Below, piece after piece: positions 22,417 through 30,889 of a stretch of DNA of 47,804 bases (position 1 is its first letter; each line of letters opens with the position of its first letter). The notes below the pieces were generated by a model. It searched no databases, was not told the DNA's origin, and saw only the letters and a program-made list of their open reading frames with translations. This stretch comes from Acinetobacter calcoaceticus (GTDB lineage: Bacteria; Pseudomonadota; Gammaproteobacteria; Pseudomonadales; Moraxellaceae): contig NZ_JADVKT010000012.1 of the NCBI RefSeq assembly GCF_016508255.1, positions 1 through 47,804 of the forward strand. Direction: 5' to 3'. Both the position numbers and the translations under genes were made by a program.

Positions 22417-22680
22417 TTAACCATATCTTTTTAGAACCTTTAAAAACTCATCTAACTCATTCTGATCGACTTGTGCTTCTTTGAGCACGTGGTGATGTAA
22501 GTGCTGTTCCATCAATTCATTCATCAGACCGTTTATAGCGCCTTTAATTGCAGCAACTTGTTGTAGTATTTCTATGCATGAAATATCTGGCTGTTCAACA
22601 GCATACTCAATACTATTAATTTGCCCTTTTAGCCGTTTTACACGATTAAGAATTTTTTTATCCTGACCAATGTGACTCAT
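22417..22680 (-). CDS. CsoR/RcnR/FrmR-family metal-sensing repressor
   Basis: An 87-aa all-helical DUF156 regulator. His3, Cys35, His60 and His64 are present, which is the Ni/Co ligand set of E. coli RcnR; FrmR-type sensors lack His3 and His64. The LQQVAAIKGAINGLMNEL core is the family signature. A nickel or cobalt sensor is therefore inferred, not shown; the run HLHHH makes the register of the last ligand uncertain. It is unlinked to any exporter gene here. The probable operator lies 22 bases before its start, so it should repress itself. Confidence 0.88.
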   Translation of the reverse strand: MSHIGQDKKILNRVKRLKGQINSIEYAVEQPDISCIEILQQVAAIKGAINGLMNELMEQHLHHHVLKEAQVDQNELDEFLKVLKRYG

Positions 22681-22701
22681 CTGTTTTCTCTTAATAATTT
22701 A

Positions 22702-22722
22702 ATATACTGGTATGGAGTATAT
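22702..22722. promoter_or_regulatory. Probable operator of the RcnR-like regulator
   Basis: Perfect inverted repeat ATATACT (22702-22708) and AGTATAT (22716-22722) around GGTATGG. CsoR/RcnR-family operators have TACT and AGTA flanking a G-rich centre, so this fits the protein coded next to it. Confidence 0.7.
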
Positions 22723-22802
22723 TTGGTTTAAGTTTTATGCAGAATCCTAGTGTATCACGTCGTTATTCATATCAGTTTGATGAACTTTTCAAAAGCTACT
22801 TA

Positions 22803-22818
22803 TGTTCCACGTGAAACA
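22803..22818. other. parS: parS-like site 3
   Basis: TGTTCCACGTGAAACA, the 16-bp ParB consensus with one half of each accepted type. Intergenic, between the regulator and the DsbC-like gene, about 5 kb right of oriC. Confidence 0.78.
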
Positions 22819-22922
22819 TTGGCATAAATGAGTGGGAGTTTGGTTATAACTCGGTAATTAGTTCTGTTTTCATAAGATGAACTGATTAAAATGATCTCCT
22901 TTGCCACCTATGAGTCGGTTTT

Positions 22923-23621
22923 ATGCTTAAAAAATTAGGAATATTGGCCTTATTTAGCTTAACTACAAGTTTGAGTTTCGCTAATGTAGATGCGGTTAGG
23001 GAAAATATTAAAAAACAATATCCTAATTTGAAAATTAGCAATATTCAAAAAACCGAAATGCAAGGGCTATATAGCGCTAATCTGGATCAACAAATAGTTT
23101 ATGTGGGTGAAGATGGTCAGCATATGTTTGTGGGTTCTATGATTCGGTTGAAGGATCAGAAAAATTTAACCAAAGATCTAGTTTTAGGACAAAACTCAAT
23201 TGATTGGAAACAACTTCCTTTAAAAGATGCCATTAAAACTGTGAAAGGTAATGGTCAGCATGTATTAGCCGTATTTTCTGACCCAAACTGTCCTTACTGT
23301 AAAAAGCTCGAACCTGAGCTTGATAAGCTTAAAGACGTAACAATTTACACGTTTATCTACCCTTTAAAACCTCAGTCTATTGTTGTTTCTAGGCAGGTTT
23401 GGTGTGCGCCAAATCAATCCTATTCATGGAAAAAATTGATTCAGCAAGGCGTTAAACCAACAGTTGCAAGCTGTGAAAATCCAATTGACCGTAATTTAGA
23501 GCTTGGAAAGAGATTAGGTTTTAATGGCACCCCTACTCTGATTTTTGCAAACGGATTTAAACTTGTAGGTGCTCGTTCTGCAGAAGAGATTCAAGCTGTT
23601 TGGAAAGAATTAAGCCTATAA
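22923..23621 (+). CDS. Periplasmic thiol:disulfide interchange protein, DsbC-like
   Basis: A 232-aa exported isomerase. The signal peptide ends LSFA. It has the short DsbC/G dimerisation region (about 20-90), then a thioredoxin domain with the active site CPYC (Cys123, Cys126) and the cis-proline loop GTPTLIF. CPYC rather than CGYC, with the N-terminal length, suits DsbC. Cys151-type and Cys164-type structural cysteines are present (WCAPN, ASCENP). It would repair wrong disulfides, with DsbD as electron source elsewhere. Ribosome-binding site is weak. Confidence 0.9.
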   Translation: MLKKLGILALFSLTTSLSFANVDAVRENIKKQYPNLKISNIQKTEMQGLYSANLDQQIVYVGEDGQHMFVGSMIRLKDQKNLTKDLVLGQNSIDWKQLPLKDAIKTVKGNGQHVLAVFSDPNCPYCKKLEPELDKLKDVTIYTFIYPLKPQSIVVSRQVWCAPNQSYSWKKLIQQGVKPTVASCENPIDRNLELGKRLGFNGTPTLIFANGFKLVGARSAEEIQAVWKELSL

Positions 23622-23624
23622 AAT

Positions 23625-23650
23625 AAAAAAGCACCATTAGGTGCTTTTTT
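23625..23650. terminator. Bidirectional terminator
   Basis: AAAAAAGCACC, loop ATTA, GGTGCTTTTTT. It serves the DsbC-like gene (+) and the small membrane protein gene (-). Confidence 0.92.
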
Positions 23651-23665
23651 ATTACCCAAAATTAA

Positions 23666-23917
23666 TTAACTTTTTCGTGCGATTAAATTGTAAATAAAGA
23701 GAATAATGACTGCACCAATAACAGATGCGATAAAGCCCGCAGCTGAGTTCTCTCCATAAAGCCCCAGTAATCGTCCGCCATAGGTAGCTAGAAGTGAACC
23801 TGCAATACCTATCAGAGTTGTCACAATAAATCCCGCTTTGTCATCGCCAGGATGTAAGGCACGAGCGATTAAACCAGCAAAGAAACCAACCACAATAGCA
23901 ACAATAAGTGACCACAT
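23666..23917 (-). CDS. GlsB/YeaQ/YmgE-family stress membrane protein
   Basis: An 83-aa protein of three hydrophobic segments with glycine-rich helices (AIVVGFFAGLIARAL, IGIAGSLLATYGGRLLG, GAVIILFIYNLIARKS). This is the transglycosylase-associated (Pfam Transgly_assoc) family; despite the name no enzyme activity is known, and members are linked to general stress. LHPGDDKAGF is the family's cytoplasmic loop. Single gene with a shared terminator. Confidence 0.92.
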   Translation of the reverse strand: MWSLIVAIVVGFFAGLIARALHPGDDKAGFIVTTLIGIAGSLLATYGGRLLGLYGENSAAGFIASVIGAVIILFIYNLIARKS

Positions 23918-24051
23918 ATTTGTTCTCCAGTTGTTTTTTTGATGAAGTTAATGATTTGCTTCATATTCTATCGTGCTTGAGAGGTATCGGTTTTGTCTGT
24001 AGCAGATTGCGATTTTTTGTGTCTTTTTTGTTCGAAGCTAATATTTTATAT

Positions 24052-24083
24052 AAAAAAATAGCACCTCGCGGTGCTATTTTTTT
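24052..24083 (-). terminator. Terminator of hpt
   Basis: Fourteen-base perfect arms (seven A, then TAGCACC), loop TCGC. The T run on the minus strand ends the hpt message 5 bases past its stop. Confidence 0.92.
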
Positions 24084-24088
24084 GAAAT

Positions 24089-24616
24089 TTATAAACCAAT
24101 TTCGCCAATAAATGGCAAGTGACGATATTTTTGGTCATAGTCTAAGCCATAACCTACAATAAACTTATCTTCAACTTCAAAACCTAAAAATTTAACTTCG
24201 AGATCAATTTCACGGCGAGATGGTTTACTCACTAAAGTACACAATTGAATCGAATTCGGTTCGCGAGTTTGCAACATTTCCATAACTTTGCTTAAGGTAT
24301 TACCTGAGTCGATAATATCTTCAACAACTAACACATCTTTACCGCGAATTTCACCATCAAGATCTTTTAAGATTTTAACATCTCGACTTGAAGTCGTACC
24401 GCCAGCGTAGCTAGATACTGTCATAAAGTCGAGTTCATGCGGTTTAGTAATCGTACGGCACAAGTCTGCCATGAAAATAACAGAACCACGCAGTAGCCCG
24501 ATCAGGACCAACTCTTTGTCACTATTTGCATAGTGAGCGTTAATTTGCTCGCCGAGCTCTTTGACTTTTGCTTGAATTTCTTCGGTTGAAATCATGATGC
24601 TCATTGCAACAGTCAT
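24089..24616 (-). CDS. hpt: Hypoxanthine phosphoribosyltransferase
   Basis: Purine salvage: hypoxanthine plus PRPP gives IMP. The 175-aa protein has the PRPP-binding motif VLVVEDIIDSGNTL and the LLRGSVIFMADL loop. The C-terminal FIVGYGLDYDQKYRHLPFIG fixes the substrate specificity group. Three in-frame ATGs exist; the first has AGGA at about 8 bases, so I used it. Beside guaD and the Rieske gene, making a small purine block. Confidence 0.95.
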   Translation of the reverse strand: MTVAMSIMISTEEIQAKVKELGEQINAHYANSDKELVLIGLLRGSVIFMADLCRTITKPHELDFMTVSSYAGGTTSSRDVKILKDLDGEIRGKDVLVVEDIIDSGNTLSKVMEMLQTREPNSIQLCTLVSKPSRREIDLEVKFLGFEVEDKFIVGYGLDYDQKYRHLPFIGEIGL

Positions 24617-24645
24617 GTCAGATTCCTACAAGATATAAAAGAAAA

Positions 24646-24674
24646 AATAAAAAAGGTGTTGACCTGCAACACCT
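24646..24674 (-). terminator. Probable terminator of guaD
   Basis: Arms AGGTGTTG (24654-24661) and CAACACCT (24667-24674), followed on the minus strand by a run of T broken by one A. It lies about 155 bases past the guaD stop and just before hpt, so it separates the two transcripts. Confidence 0.75.
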
Positions 24675-24830
24675 CTAAAATCTGAGTTAATGGTAAAATT
24701 TTAAAGCAAAATGACTTTTCATGCACCCTTTGGTGAACCAGAAATTTTATCATTTTGAGTAATATGTCGATCACGCTTTAATGCAAGAGCACATATTCCA
24801 AATAATAACAAAAACTTAACAGCCTGATTT

Positions 24831-26156
24831 TTATTGGGCTGTTTCTTTTTGATAAGCACGTTTTCCATAAATATAAGTCGCCTCAATATTACGGTCATCA
24901 CCTAAAGTAAATAATGCAAACAGCGAATCTTCAACAGACTTAGATTTAGACTGACGCAGTTGCTGTAATGCTGTTGGCTTCAGATTCAATACAACAAAGT
25001 CCGCTTCTTTACCAAGGTTGAAGTTCCCTAATTGATCCTGTAGATCAAGTGCTTTTGCTCCACCTAATGTTGCATGGTAGAGCGCTTCAAAAGCAGAAAG
25101 TTTATCACCTTGTAATTGCTGGACCTTATAAGCCTCATTAACGGTTTGTAGTAAGCTAAACGATGTACCTGCACCGATATCTGTACCCAAGCCTACCTTT
25201 ACTTGTTTTTCCCATGTTTTTTTCAATGGAAATAAACCACTGCCCAAGAACAAGTTTGAAGTTGGACAAAATGCGATAGCCGATTGCGTATCATGCATAC
25301 ATTGCCATTCTTCATCTTCTAAGTGAACACAATGAGCAAATACAGAACGTTTACCGGTGAGTCCATAATGTTGATAAACATCTAAGTAGCCTGCTTGTTC
25401 CGGAAATAAAGATTTCACCCAAGCAATTTCATCTTTATTTTCACTTAAATGGGTATGTACATAAACATCTGGAAATTCTTGTTTTAACTGCCCTGCTCTT
25501 TCTAATTGCTCGGGTGTAGAGGTTGGAGCAAAACGTGGCGTAATCGCATAAAGTGCACGGCCCTTACCATGCCATTTTTCAATGAGTGCTTTGGTGTCGC
25601 TATACGCCGTTTCTGGCGTGTCACACAGCGCTTCAGGGGCATTGCGGTCCATAAGTACCTTACCCGCAATTAAACGCATTTGAACGTGCTCTGCGGCTTC
25701 AAACAAGGCATCCACAGACTCAGGATGAACCGTACAGAAAACTAGTGCTGTAGTCGTACCGTGTTTTAAGAGTTCTTGAACAAAGAACTGAGCAATCTCA
25801 TTTGCATATGCTTTGTCCTGAAACTGGATTTCAGTTGGGAACGTATAAGTATTGAGCCAGCTTAAAAGTTGTTCGCCGTATGCTCCAACCATTTCGGTTT
25901 GCGGAAAGTGAATATGGGTATCAATAAAGCCGGGTACAATCAACTGTTCTGGGTAATGTTGGATTTCAACTCCAGCAGGAAGATGCTCATTAGCTTCTTC
26001 CCATGCACCAAACCATTTGATTTTTCCATGTTCACTAATCAATACACCATCTTCTAGATAACGCACTTGATTTGAAATATCAGTTGGTTCTGAGACGGTT
26101 TGTTGGATATCTAAAAAACGACCACGCACAACGGTGGTATTTGCGATCAATGCCAT
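24831..26156 (-). CDS. guaD: Guanine deaminase
   Basis: Converts guanine to xanthine and ammonia. The 441-aa metal-dependent amidohydrolase has the HxH motif (IDTHIHFPQ), FCPTSNLFLGSG and LGTDIGAGTSFSLL, typical of bacterial GuaD. It starts 56 bases after the stop of the Rieske gene on the same strand with no terminator between, so the two are probably one operon. Confidence 0.94.
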   Translation of the reverse strand: MALIANTTVVRGRFLDIQQTVSEPTDISNQVRYLEDGVLISEHGKIKWFGAWEEANEHLPAGVEIQHYPEQLIVPGFIDTHIHFPQTEMVGAYGEQLLSWLNTYTFPTEIQFQDKAYANEIAQFFVQELLKHGTTTALVFCTVHPESVDALFEAAEHVQMRLIAGKVLMDRNAPEALCDTPETAYSDTKALIEKWHGKGRALYAITPRFAPTSTPEQLERAGQLKQEFPDVYVHTHLSENKDEIAWVKSLFPEQAGYLDVYQHYGLTGKRSVFAHCVHLEDEEWQCMHDTQSAIAFCPTSNLFLGSGLFPLKKTWEKQVKVGLGTDIGAGTSFSLLQTVNEAYKVQQLQGDKLSAFEALYHATLGGAKALDLQDQLGNFNLGKEADFVVLNLKPTALQQLRQSKSKSVEDSLFALFTLGDDRNIEATYIYGKRAYQKETAQ

Positions 26157-26212
26157 GGAAAGCCTTTATATTTTCACTTTTTTCGATTGATTGTACCCCA
26201 CTTAGCCAATAT

Positions 26213-27268
26213 TTAAACGGTATAACGTTTACTTAGTCCCCATTCAGCCAAAATCCGTCGATAAGTCGTTGATGAACGGTCTGCTTCAAAATGCGCTTCC
26301 ATTATTAAATCTAGAGGCAGTTCCTCTGGTTTTTGTGATTCGATGATGTCTTGGTCTTCGGCAAAAATTTGTGCATTAAACGCATATACTGCTTCTAAAT
26401 CTCCTGTTTGATCAAAGTTTCGTGTTAACGGAACAAATAAACGGGTTTTATTACTTGATATAGGGCAACAGGCATTCAGTATTTTTAAAATGCCTCCTTC
26501 TGGAAAATCCACAGTAAGTGTGGCTGAAAACGGCGGATAAACATCAAAGGTGCGTTTCCATAAAAAGCCTTCTGGTTCGAGATGTTTTAACTCATGAGGA
26601 TAGTTACTGACATTACTGATATAGACCGTTTTTAAGCCGTATTGGGTACGTTCAGTTTGATATTTAGGTACGACTGGATTATCACGGTCAGCAAAGGCAT
26701 TGTGATGTACCCAGGCAAAATGTGCGACATCGATAAAACCTTCAAGTTGACGCCCGCTGGAACCGGCAATATCAACAAAAGGAGGCAAAATTGCCTGATG
26801 TTCTAGATGGTCCCAAGTATCTAATACAGGAATATTGGCTTGAGCAACATCACGACCATGAATACTTGTCCAAATTAGCCCATAACGTTGCACCACCGGA
26901 AATTTAGCCAGAGAAAAACGATCTGAAATTTTAGTTAACTCAGGTTGAGCTGGTATGTGGGTACATTTCCCTTCTGTGTTGTAGCGTAAACCATGGTAAG
27001 GACAAACAAGTTCCTCACCCTCAATCCAGCCTTTCGTTAAGGGAACACCACGATGCGGGCAAATGTCTCGAACAAGATGGATTTCCCCACTTTCAGTCTT
27101 ATAGAGTGCCATGTTGACATCTAATAAGGTGACTCTTTGCGGTGCTGTAGACACATCTTGAATACGGGCAACCGGATACCAGTGACTCGATAAAATTTCC
27201 CAATCTTTTGCATCAAAACTGCTGTTACAAGGCATGGCAAGCGGCGTTAAAGTTGGAATAGCATTCAT
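26213..27268 (-). CDS. Rieske non-haem iron oxygenase, alpha subunit
   Basis: A 351-aa ring-hydroxylating or demethylating oxygenase. The Rieske [2Fe-2S] ligands are Cys70, His72 (CPHRG) and Cys89, His92 (CPYHG). The mononuclear iron site is Asp180, His183, His188 (DVAHFAWVHH), with a later EDQDIIESQ segment supplying the carboxylate ligand. No reductase gene is nearby. The operon with guaD suggests a purine substrate, as with the HpxD hypoxanthine-oxidising enzyme of Klebsiella, but demethylase or other roles are possible. The upstream ATG at 27301 has no ribosome-binding site, while GGAGTG stands 6 bases before 27268. Confidence 0.88.
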   Translation of the reverse strand: MNAIPTLTPLAMPCNSSFDAKDWEILSSHWYPVARIQDVSTAPQRVTLLDVNMALYKTESGEIHLVRDICPHRGVPLTKGWIEGEELVCPYHGLRYNTEGKCTHIPAQPELTKISDRFSLAKFPVVQRYGLIWTSIHGRDVAQANIPVLDTWDHLEHQAILPPFVDIAGSSGRQLEGFIDVAHFAWVHHNAFADRDNPVVPKYQTERTQYGLKTVYISNVSNYPHELKHLEPEGFLWKRTFDVYPPFSATLTVDFPEGGILKILNACCPISSNKTRLFVPLTRNFDQTGDLEAVYAFNAQIFAEDQDIIESQKPEELPLDLIMEAHFEADRSSTTYRRILAEWGLSKRYTV

Positions 27269-27281
27269 GGCATCACTCCTT

Positions 27282-27308
27282 AAAAAAATTAGGGCTCTCA
27301 CGAGCCCT
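27282..27308 (-). promoter_or_regulatory. Terminator-like hairpin in the Rieske-guaD leader
   Basis: AGGGCTC and GAGCCCT (27291-27297, 27302-27308) with loop TCAC, followed on the minus strand by seven T, only about 20 bases before the start codon. An upstream GCCC (27317-27320) could pair with one arm instead. The TerC/Alx gene upstream already has its own terminator, so this looks like an attenuator. No ligand is recognised. Confidence 0.55.
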
Positions 27309-27513
27309 TAAAATTTGGGCTTTTTTCTTTTTAGTTGATGCAAAGAGCTTGCCAATATAGATTTTTAATAGAAGAAACAAGAATAAAATATTTAAAATAC
27401 ATAAGATTAAAAGACTACATTTTTGAATTATTGTTCTAATATTGGTTTGAAAGTGAAGTTAGTTGTTAACAATGCACTTAAAAAGCACAGATGTTCAGTG
27501 AATATGGCACAAT

Positions 27514-27540
27514 AAAAAAGCACTTTTAAAGTGCTTTTTT
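27514..27540 (-). terminator. Terminator of the alx gene
   Basis: Six A, GCACTT, loop TTA, AAGTGC, six T, 25 bases past the stop. Confidence 0.92.
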
Positions 27541-27564
27541 ATGTAGATCCCTTGATAGGATGAA

Positions 27565-28521
27565 TTAAGACTGCAACTGTTTTTTATTGTGTCGTAAAGA
27601 AAGAAAAGCAGTAATTGCTAATACCAATACGATAAAGCTTAACGAGATCCAGATTGGCATGTGGAACACATCAAGCAACAACATTTTTGCACCAATGAAC
27701 AATAAGATGATGCCTAAGCCGTATGGTAAGTAATGTAATTTACTTGCAGCGCCAGCAAGCAAGAAGAACATTGCGCGTAAACCTAAAATTGCCATTAAGT
27801 TCGCTGTTAAAACAATAAACGGGTCACTGGTTACCGCGAAAATAGCAGGAATAGAGTCTACTGCGAAAATAACGTCTGAAGCTTCAACCAAAATCAATAC
27901 TAAAAATAACGGTGTTGCCCACAATAAACCGTTCTGGCGGACAAAGAACTTGTCCCCTTTAAGCTGTGGTGTAATACGCATGTGCTTACGTAACCATTTT
28001 AGAGCTTTGATGTCTTCAATATTGGTTTCTTCTTCTTGGCCCTTTAAGAATTTAAAGCCTGTATATACCAAGAACGCACCAAAGATATAAAGCACCCAAG
28101 AAAACTCTTGAACGAACCATGCGCCAATAAAGATAAAAAGAGTACGCAGTACGATTGCGCCTAATACGCCGTAGAGCAAAATTTTACGTTGTAGTGCAGC
28201 CGGAATAGCAAATGCTGCGAAAATCATTAACCAGACAAAAACGTTGTCAATCGCGAGAGACTTTTCAAGTAAGTAACCTGCGAAGTATTCCATAGTTTTT
28301 TGATTTGCTAGGGTCACACCAGCAGTTTGCTGTAGATACAGCCATAAACCACCGCCAAATAACATTGCAACGCTTACCCAAGCAACACTCCAGTAAGCAG
28401 CTTGCTTGATAGAAACATCTTGGCCTTGCTTTTGCTTAAAGCCTAAAAAGTCTACTAGAAGCATGACAATGACAATGCCAAAGAATGCTATATACAGCCA
28501 TAAATTGCCGATCGATTCCAT
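27565..28521 (-). CDS. alx: Alx/TerC-family manganese homeostasis membrane protein
   Basis: A 318-aa polytopic inner-membrane protein, very like E. coli Alx across its length (ATPLFLVLILVEASDVIFAVDSIPAIFAVT is nearly the family consensus). The acidic residues in the membrane stretches (EKSLAIDNVFVWLM, VEASDVIFAVDSIPA) are the likely metal path. Alx exports manganese in E. coli. The gene lies behind a yybP-ykoY riboswitch, which supports that role. It is not the tellurite TerC of plasmids. The start has GAGAGG at 4-5 bases. Confidence 0.92.
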   Translation of the reverse strand: MESIGNLWLYIAFFGIVIVMLLVDFLGFKQKQGQDVSIKQAAYWSVAWVSVAMLFGGGLWLYLQQTAGVTLANQKTMEYFAGYLLEKSLAIDNVFVWLMIFAAFAIPAALQRKILLYGVLGAIVLRTLFIFIGAWFVQEFSWVLYIFGAFLVYTGFKFLKGQEEETNIEDIKALKWLRKHMRITPQLKGDKFFVRQNGLLWATPLFLVLILVEASDVIFAVDSIPAIFAVTSDPFIVLTANLMAILGLRAMFFLLAGAASKLHYLPYGLGIILLFIGAKMLLLDVFHMPIWISLSFIVLVLAITAFLSLRHNKKQLQS

Positions 28522-28548
28522 AAATCCTCTCTATATCCGGCAATTGGG

Positions 28549-28727
28549 CATAAAAAAACCTCGACCAGTTGCCAGATGAATTAAACATCTGTATCAACAT
28601 GATCAAGGTCTTGCCTACATCATGAATCTCATGATGCTCAGATACCGACTTTTTAATAAAAGTGTATTGACGATATCTGACACATAACATTGCTGTTATG
28701 TTTGGAGGAGGCTACTCCCCTTGTCAA
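28549..28727 (-). ncRNA. yybP-ykoY manganese riboswitch
   Basis: On the minus strand the leader contains CAAGGGGAGTAGCC (28711-28725) and, about 100 bases on, GGCAAGACCTTG (28605-28616). These are the two hallmark strands of the Mn-sensing aptamer, and CAAGG pairs with CCTTG as helix P1. Downstream, GACCUUGA can instead pair with UCGAGGUU (28556-28563), enclosing a CAGATG/CATCTG hairpin and running into seven U: a terminator exclusive with P1. Metal binding should therefore turn alx on. Aptamer bounds are approximate. Confidence 0.9.
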
Positions 28728-28841
28728 ACTAAATTCTGTTTTGGATAAAACATATCCAATTTCCACATAGAATGGCAGATTTTTTAGGATTACGCAACTG
28801 AACTTAATGTCGTGGTTTTTAGTACTCAAAACCACAATGCG

Positions 28842-29438
28842 CTATTTAATAAAGCCCCGATCTAAAAGCGGTTTGCATATTATTTGGTAAAGATGAATAA
28901 AGAATCCGGTGAAGTGTGTGCCATAAGCATTCCAGAAGTAATAACCAGCTGTATTTACCAATAGCGCTACGATAAAAGCACCCAACATATCTAAAGGGAA
29001 ATGCACACCTAAATAAATACGTGACCAAGCTACTACAAATGATAGTGAGAGAAGAATTATTCCAATCAGTTTACGCTGAGCAAATAGATAAGACAGAGCG
29101 ATGGTACTGAAAATCAGCATATGATTACTTGGAAAAGACGCAGTGGGCGCATGTTCGATAAAAGTTGTTCCCACACCCATCACAAACGGCCGTGGGTGAT
29201 GGTAAAACAGAGAAATAACATAACCTACTAAAAGTGACACGCAGGTTAAAAAGATAGATTTAATGACCCTATTCTTTAAATCTTGGTCGCCATAGAACCA
29301 TAAAAATGTAAGGATGAATAAAAGGATATACAGGAGATCATTAGCAAAAAAGATAGCAAGACGAATGATAAATTGACTCGCATCCTGAGCACCATTAATA
29401 ACATGGAATAAGCTAAGGTTGAGTGTTTCTAAAGACAT
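28842..29438 (-). CDS. PAP2-family phosphatase, BcrC-like
   Basis: A 198-aa membrane phosphatase of the PAP2 superfamily, probably acting on undecaprenyl diphosphate or another lipid phosphate in the periplasm. The three motifs are present: YHHPRP, ASFPSNH and SRIYLGVHFPLD, which include the catalytic histidines. Five or six membrane segments surround them. The BcrC-like class is the closest fit. Transcribed in the same direction as alx, with the riboswitch between the two. Confidence 0.88.
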   Translation of the reverse strand: MSLETLNLSLFHVINGAQDASQFIIRLAIFFANDLLYILLFILTFLWFYGDQDLKNRVIKSIFLTCVSLLVGYVISLFYHHPRPFVMGVGTTFIEHAPTASFPSNHMLIFSTIALSYLFAQRKLIGIILLSLSFVVAWSRIYLGVHFPLDMLGAFIVALLVNTAGYYFWNAYGTHFTGFFIHLYQIICKPLLDRGFIK

Positions 29439-29638
29439 TCATATTCCAAACAAGAACAAAAACGTGAGCTATGATAATGAATTAAGTGGAATGCCTTGAT
29501 AGAGAATTGTCACAAAAATGAAATATAGCTTGTTTGTGAGTAAAGATTGAACAGCAGGCTAAGATAATTTTTAATGCGTGATCTGAGCGTTGATATTAAA
29601 GTGTTAACGTGTAGGCACTTTATCGAGAACGTTATTTT

Positions 29639-30823
29639 ATGACTACTCAAGAAAAACAGAAAAAATTAAGTTTAAGGCCTTTATCTCCAAGAGATCCAAA
29701 GCAGCCGCATAGAGCAGCAACACCTTTAGAATTATTGTTTGATTTAATTTTTGTGGTGGCGATTGCAACAGCTGGTCAGCAATTACACCACGCGATTATT
29801 GAAAATCACCTATGGCATGCGTTACCAAGCTACCTGATGGTATTTTTTGCGCTATGGTGGGCATGGATGAATTTTTCGTGGTTTGCTTCGGCCTATGACA
29901 ATGATGATGCTTTATATCGTTGTTTGACCTTTGTACAGATTGTGGGTTCATTGGTGATGGCCGCAGGTATTCCTGATGTATTTCGTAGTCAGGATTTTGA
30001 CATAATCATCATTGGTTATGTGATCATGCGCATGGCACTTGTTACCCAGTGGTTACGTGCAGCAAAACATGACCCTGAGCGGCGAATTACCGCTTACCGC
30101 TATGCAATAGGCATTGTACTGGTTCAGGTGGGTTGGCTCGTTGCTAATTTTGCACACATACTTTCAGTTCCTTTATTTTTATTTCTGGTTGTGATGGAAT
30201 TATGTATTCCTATCTATGCAGAAAAACATATACCAACGCCATGGCATCCTCATCATATTGTAGAGCGTTATGCGCTGCTTACGATTATTGTTTTGGGTGA
30301 ATCAATCGTCGGTAGCTTTAATGCAATACGTGATGCCTTAGCCGCTCAATCTATGAATATCCCTGCCGTTTTCTTAATGATCGGTGGTTTGATTCTGATG
30401 TTTGCCATGTGGTGGGCTTATTTTGACCGTAGTGAACAGCATCATCATGTGAAAGGTGTACGCCCATTTGTATGGGGATACGGCCATTATTTTGTTTTTG
30501 TCAGTATTGCTGCTGTGGGTGCAGCGCTTGCTGCCGCTGTGGATGTCACAACCCATCATGCCCATATTTCCGATTTATATATGGGAGTAGTCGTTGCGGT
30601 GAGTGTGGTGCTCTATACCACATGCATTTGGGTACTTTATGAGTTCCAATGTTTATCAGGAATGACCAAGTGGTTTTACCCAATTACTGCCCTCATTATT
30701 TTATGTATTCCGTTTATTTGTAATAACGTGGGATATAGCGTGTTTGCGATGGGCATTATCTATAGTTTACGTTTAATAGTTTCTAATAAATTTATGGCAA
30801 ACATAGAGCCAGAAAAGGTTTAG
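29639..30823 (+). CDS. Low-temperature-requirement protein A (LtrA) family membrane protein
   Basis: A 394-aa protein with about ten hydrophobic segments and the N-terminal LtrA signature TPLELLFDLIFVVAIATAGQQLH. The acidic LLFDLIFVVA and LTIIVLGESIVGSF pieces are the family landmarks. The biochemical role is unknown; Listeria LtrA is tied to growth in the cold. The ribosome-binding site is weak. Convergent with mpl. Confidence 0.88.
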   Translation: MTTQEKQKKLSLRPLSPRDPKQPHRAATPLELLFDLIFVVAIATAGQQLHHAIIENHLWHALPSYLMVFFALWWAWMNFSWFASAYDNDDALYRCLTFVQIVGSLVMAAGIPDVFRSQDFDIIIIGYVIMRMALVTQWLRAAKHDPERRITAYRYAIGIVLVQVGWLVANFAHILSVPLFLFLVVMELCIPIYAEKHIPTPWHPHHIVERYALLTIIVLGESIVGSFNAIRDALAAQSMNIPAVFLMIGGLILMFAMWWAYFDRSEQHHHVKGVRPFVWGYGHYFVFVSIAAVGAALAAAVDVTTHHAHISDLYMGVVVAVSVVLYTTCIWVLYEFQCLSGMTKWFYPITALIILCIPFICNNVGYSVFAMGIIYSLRLIVSNKFMANIEPEKV

Positions 30824-30835
30824 AACTGTTTAATT

Positions 30836-30868
30836 AAAAAAAAGGGTTTCAATTGAAACCCTTTTTTT
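30836..30868. terminator. Bidirectional terminator, ltrA/mpl
   Basis: Eight A, GGGTTTC, loop AATT, GAAACCC, seven T (30836-30868). Shared by the converging genes. Confidence 0.94.
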
Positions 30869-30889
30869 GTTGAATCTTTAACGCAAAAT

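Noticed and set aside
28812..28835. Hairpin GTGGTTTT/AAAACCAC past the PAP2 gene
   Set aside because: No T run follows on the minus strand; function unclear, so not listed.
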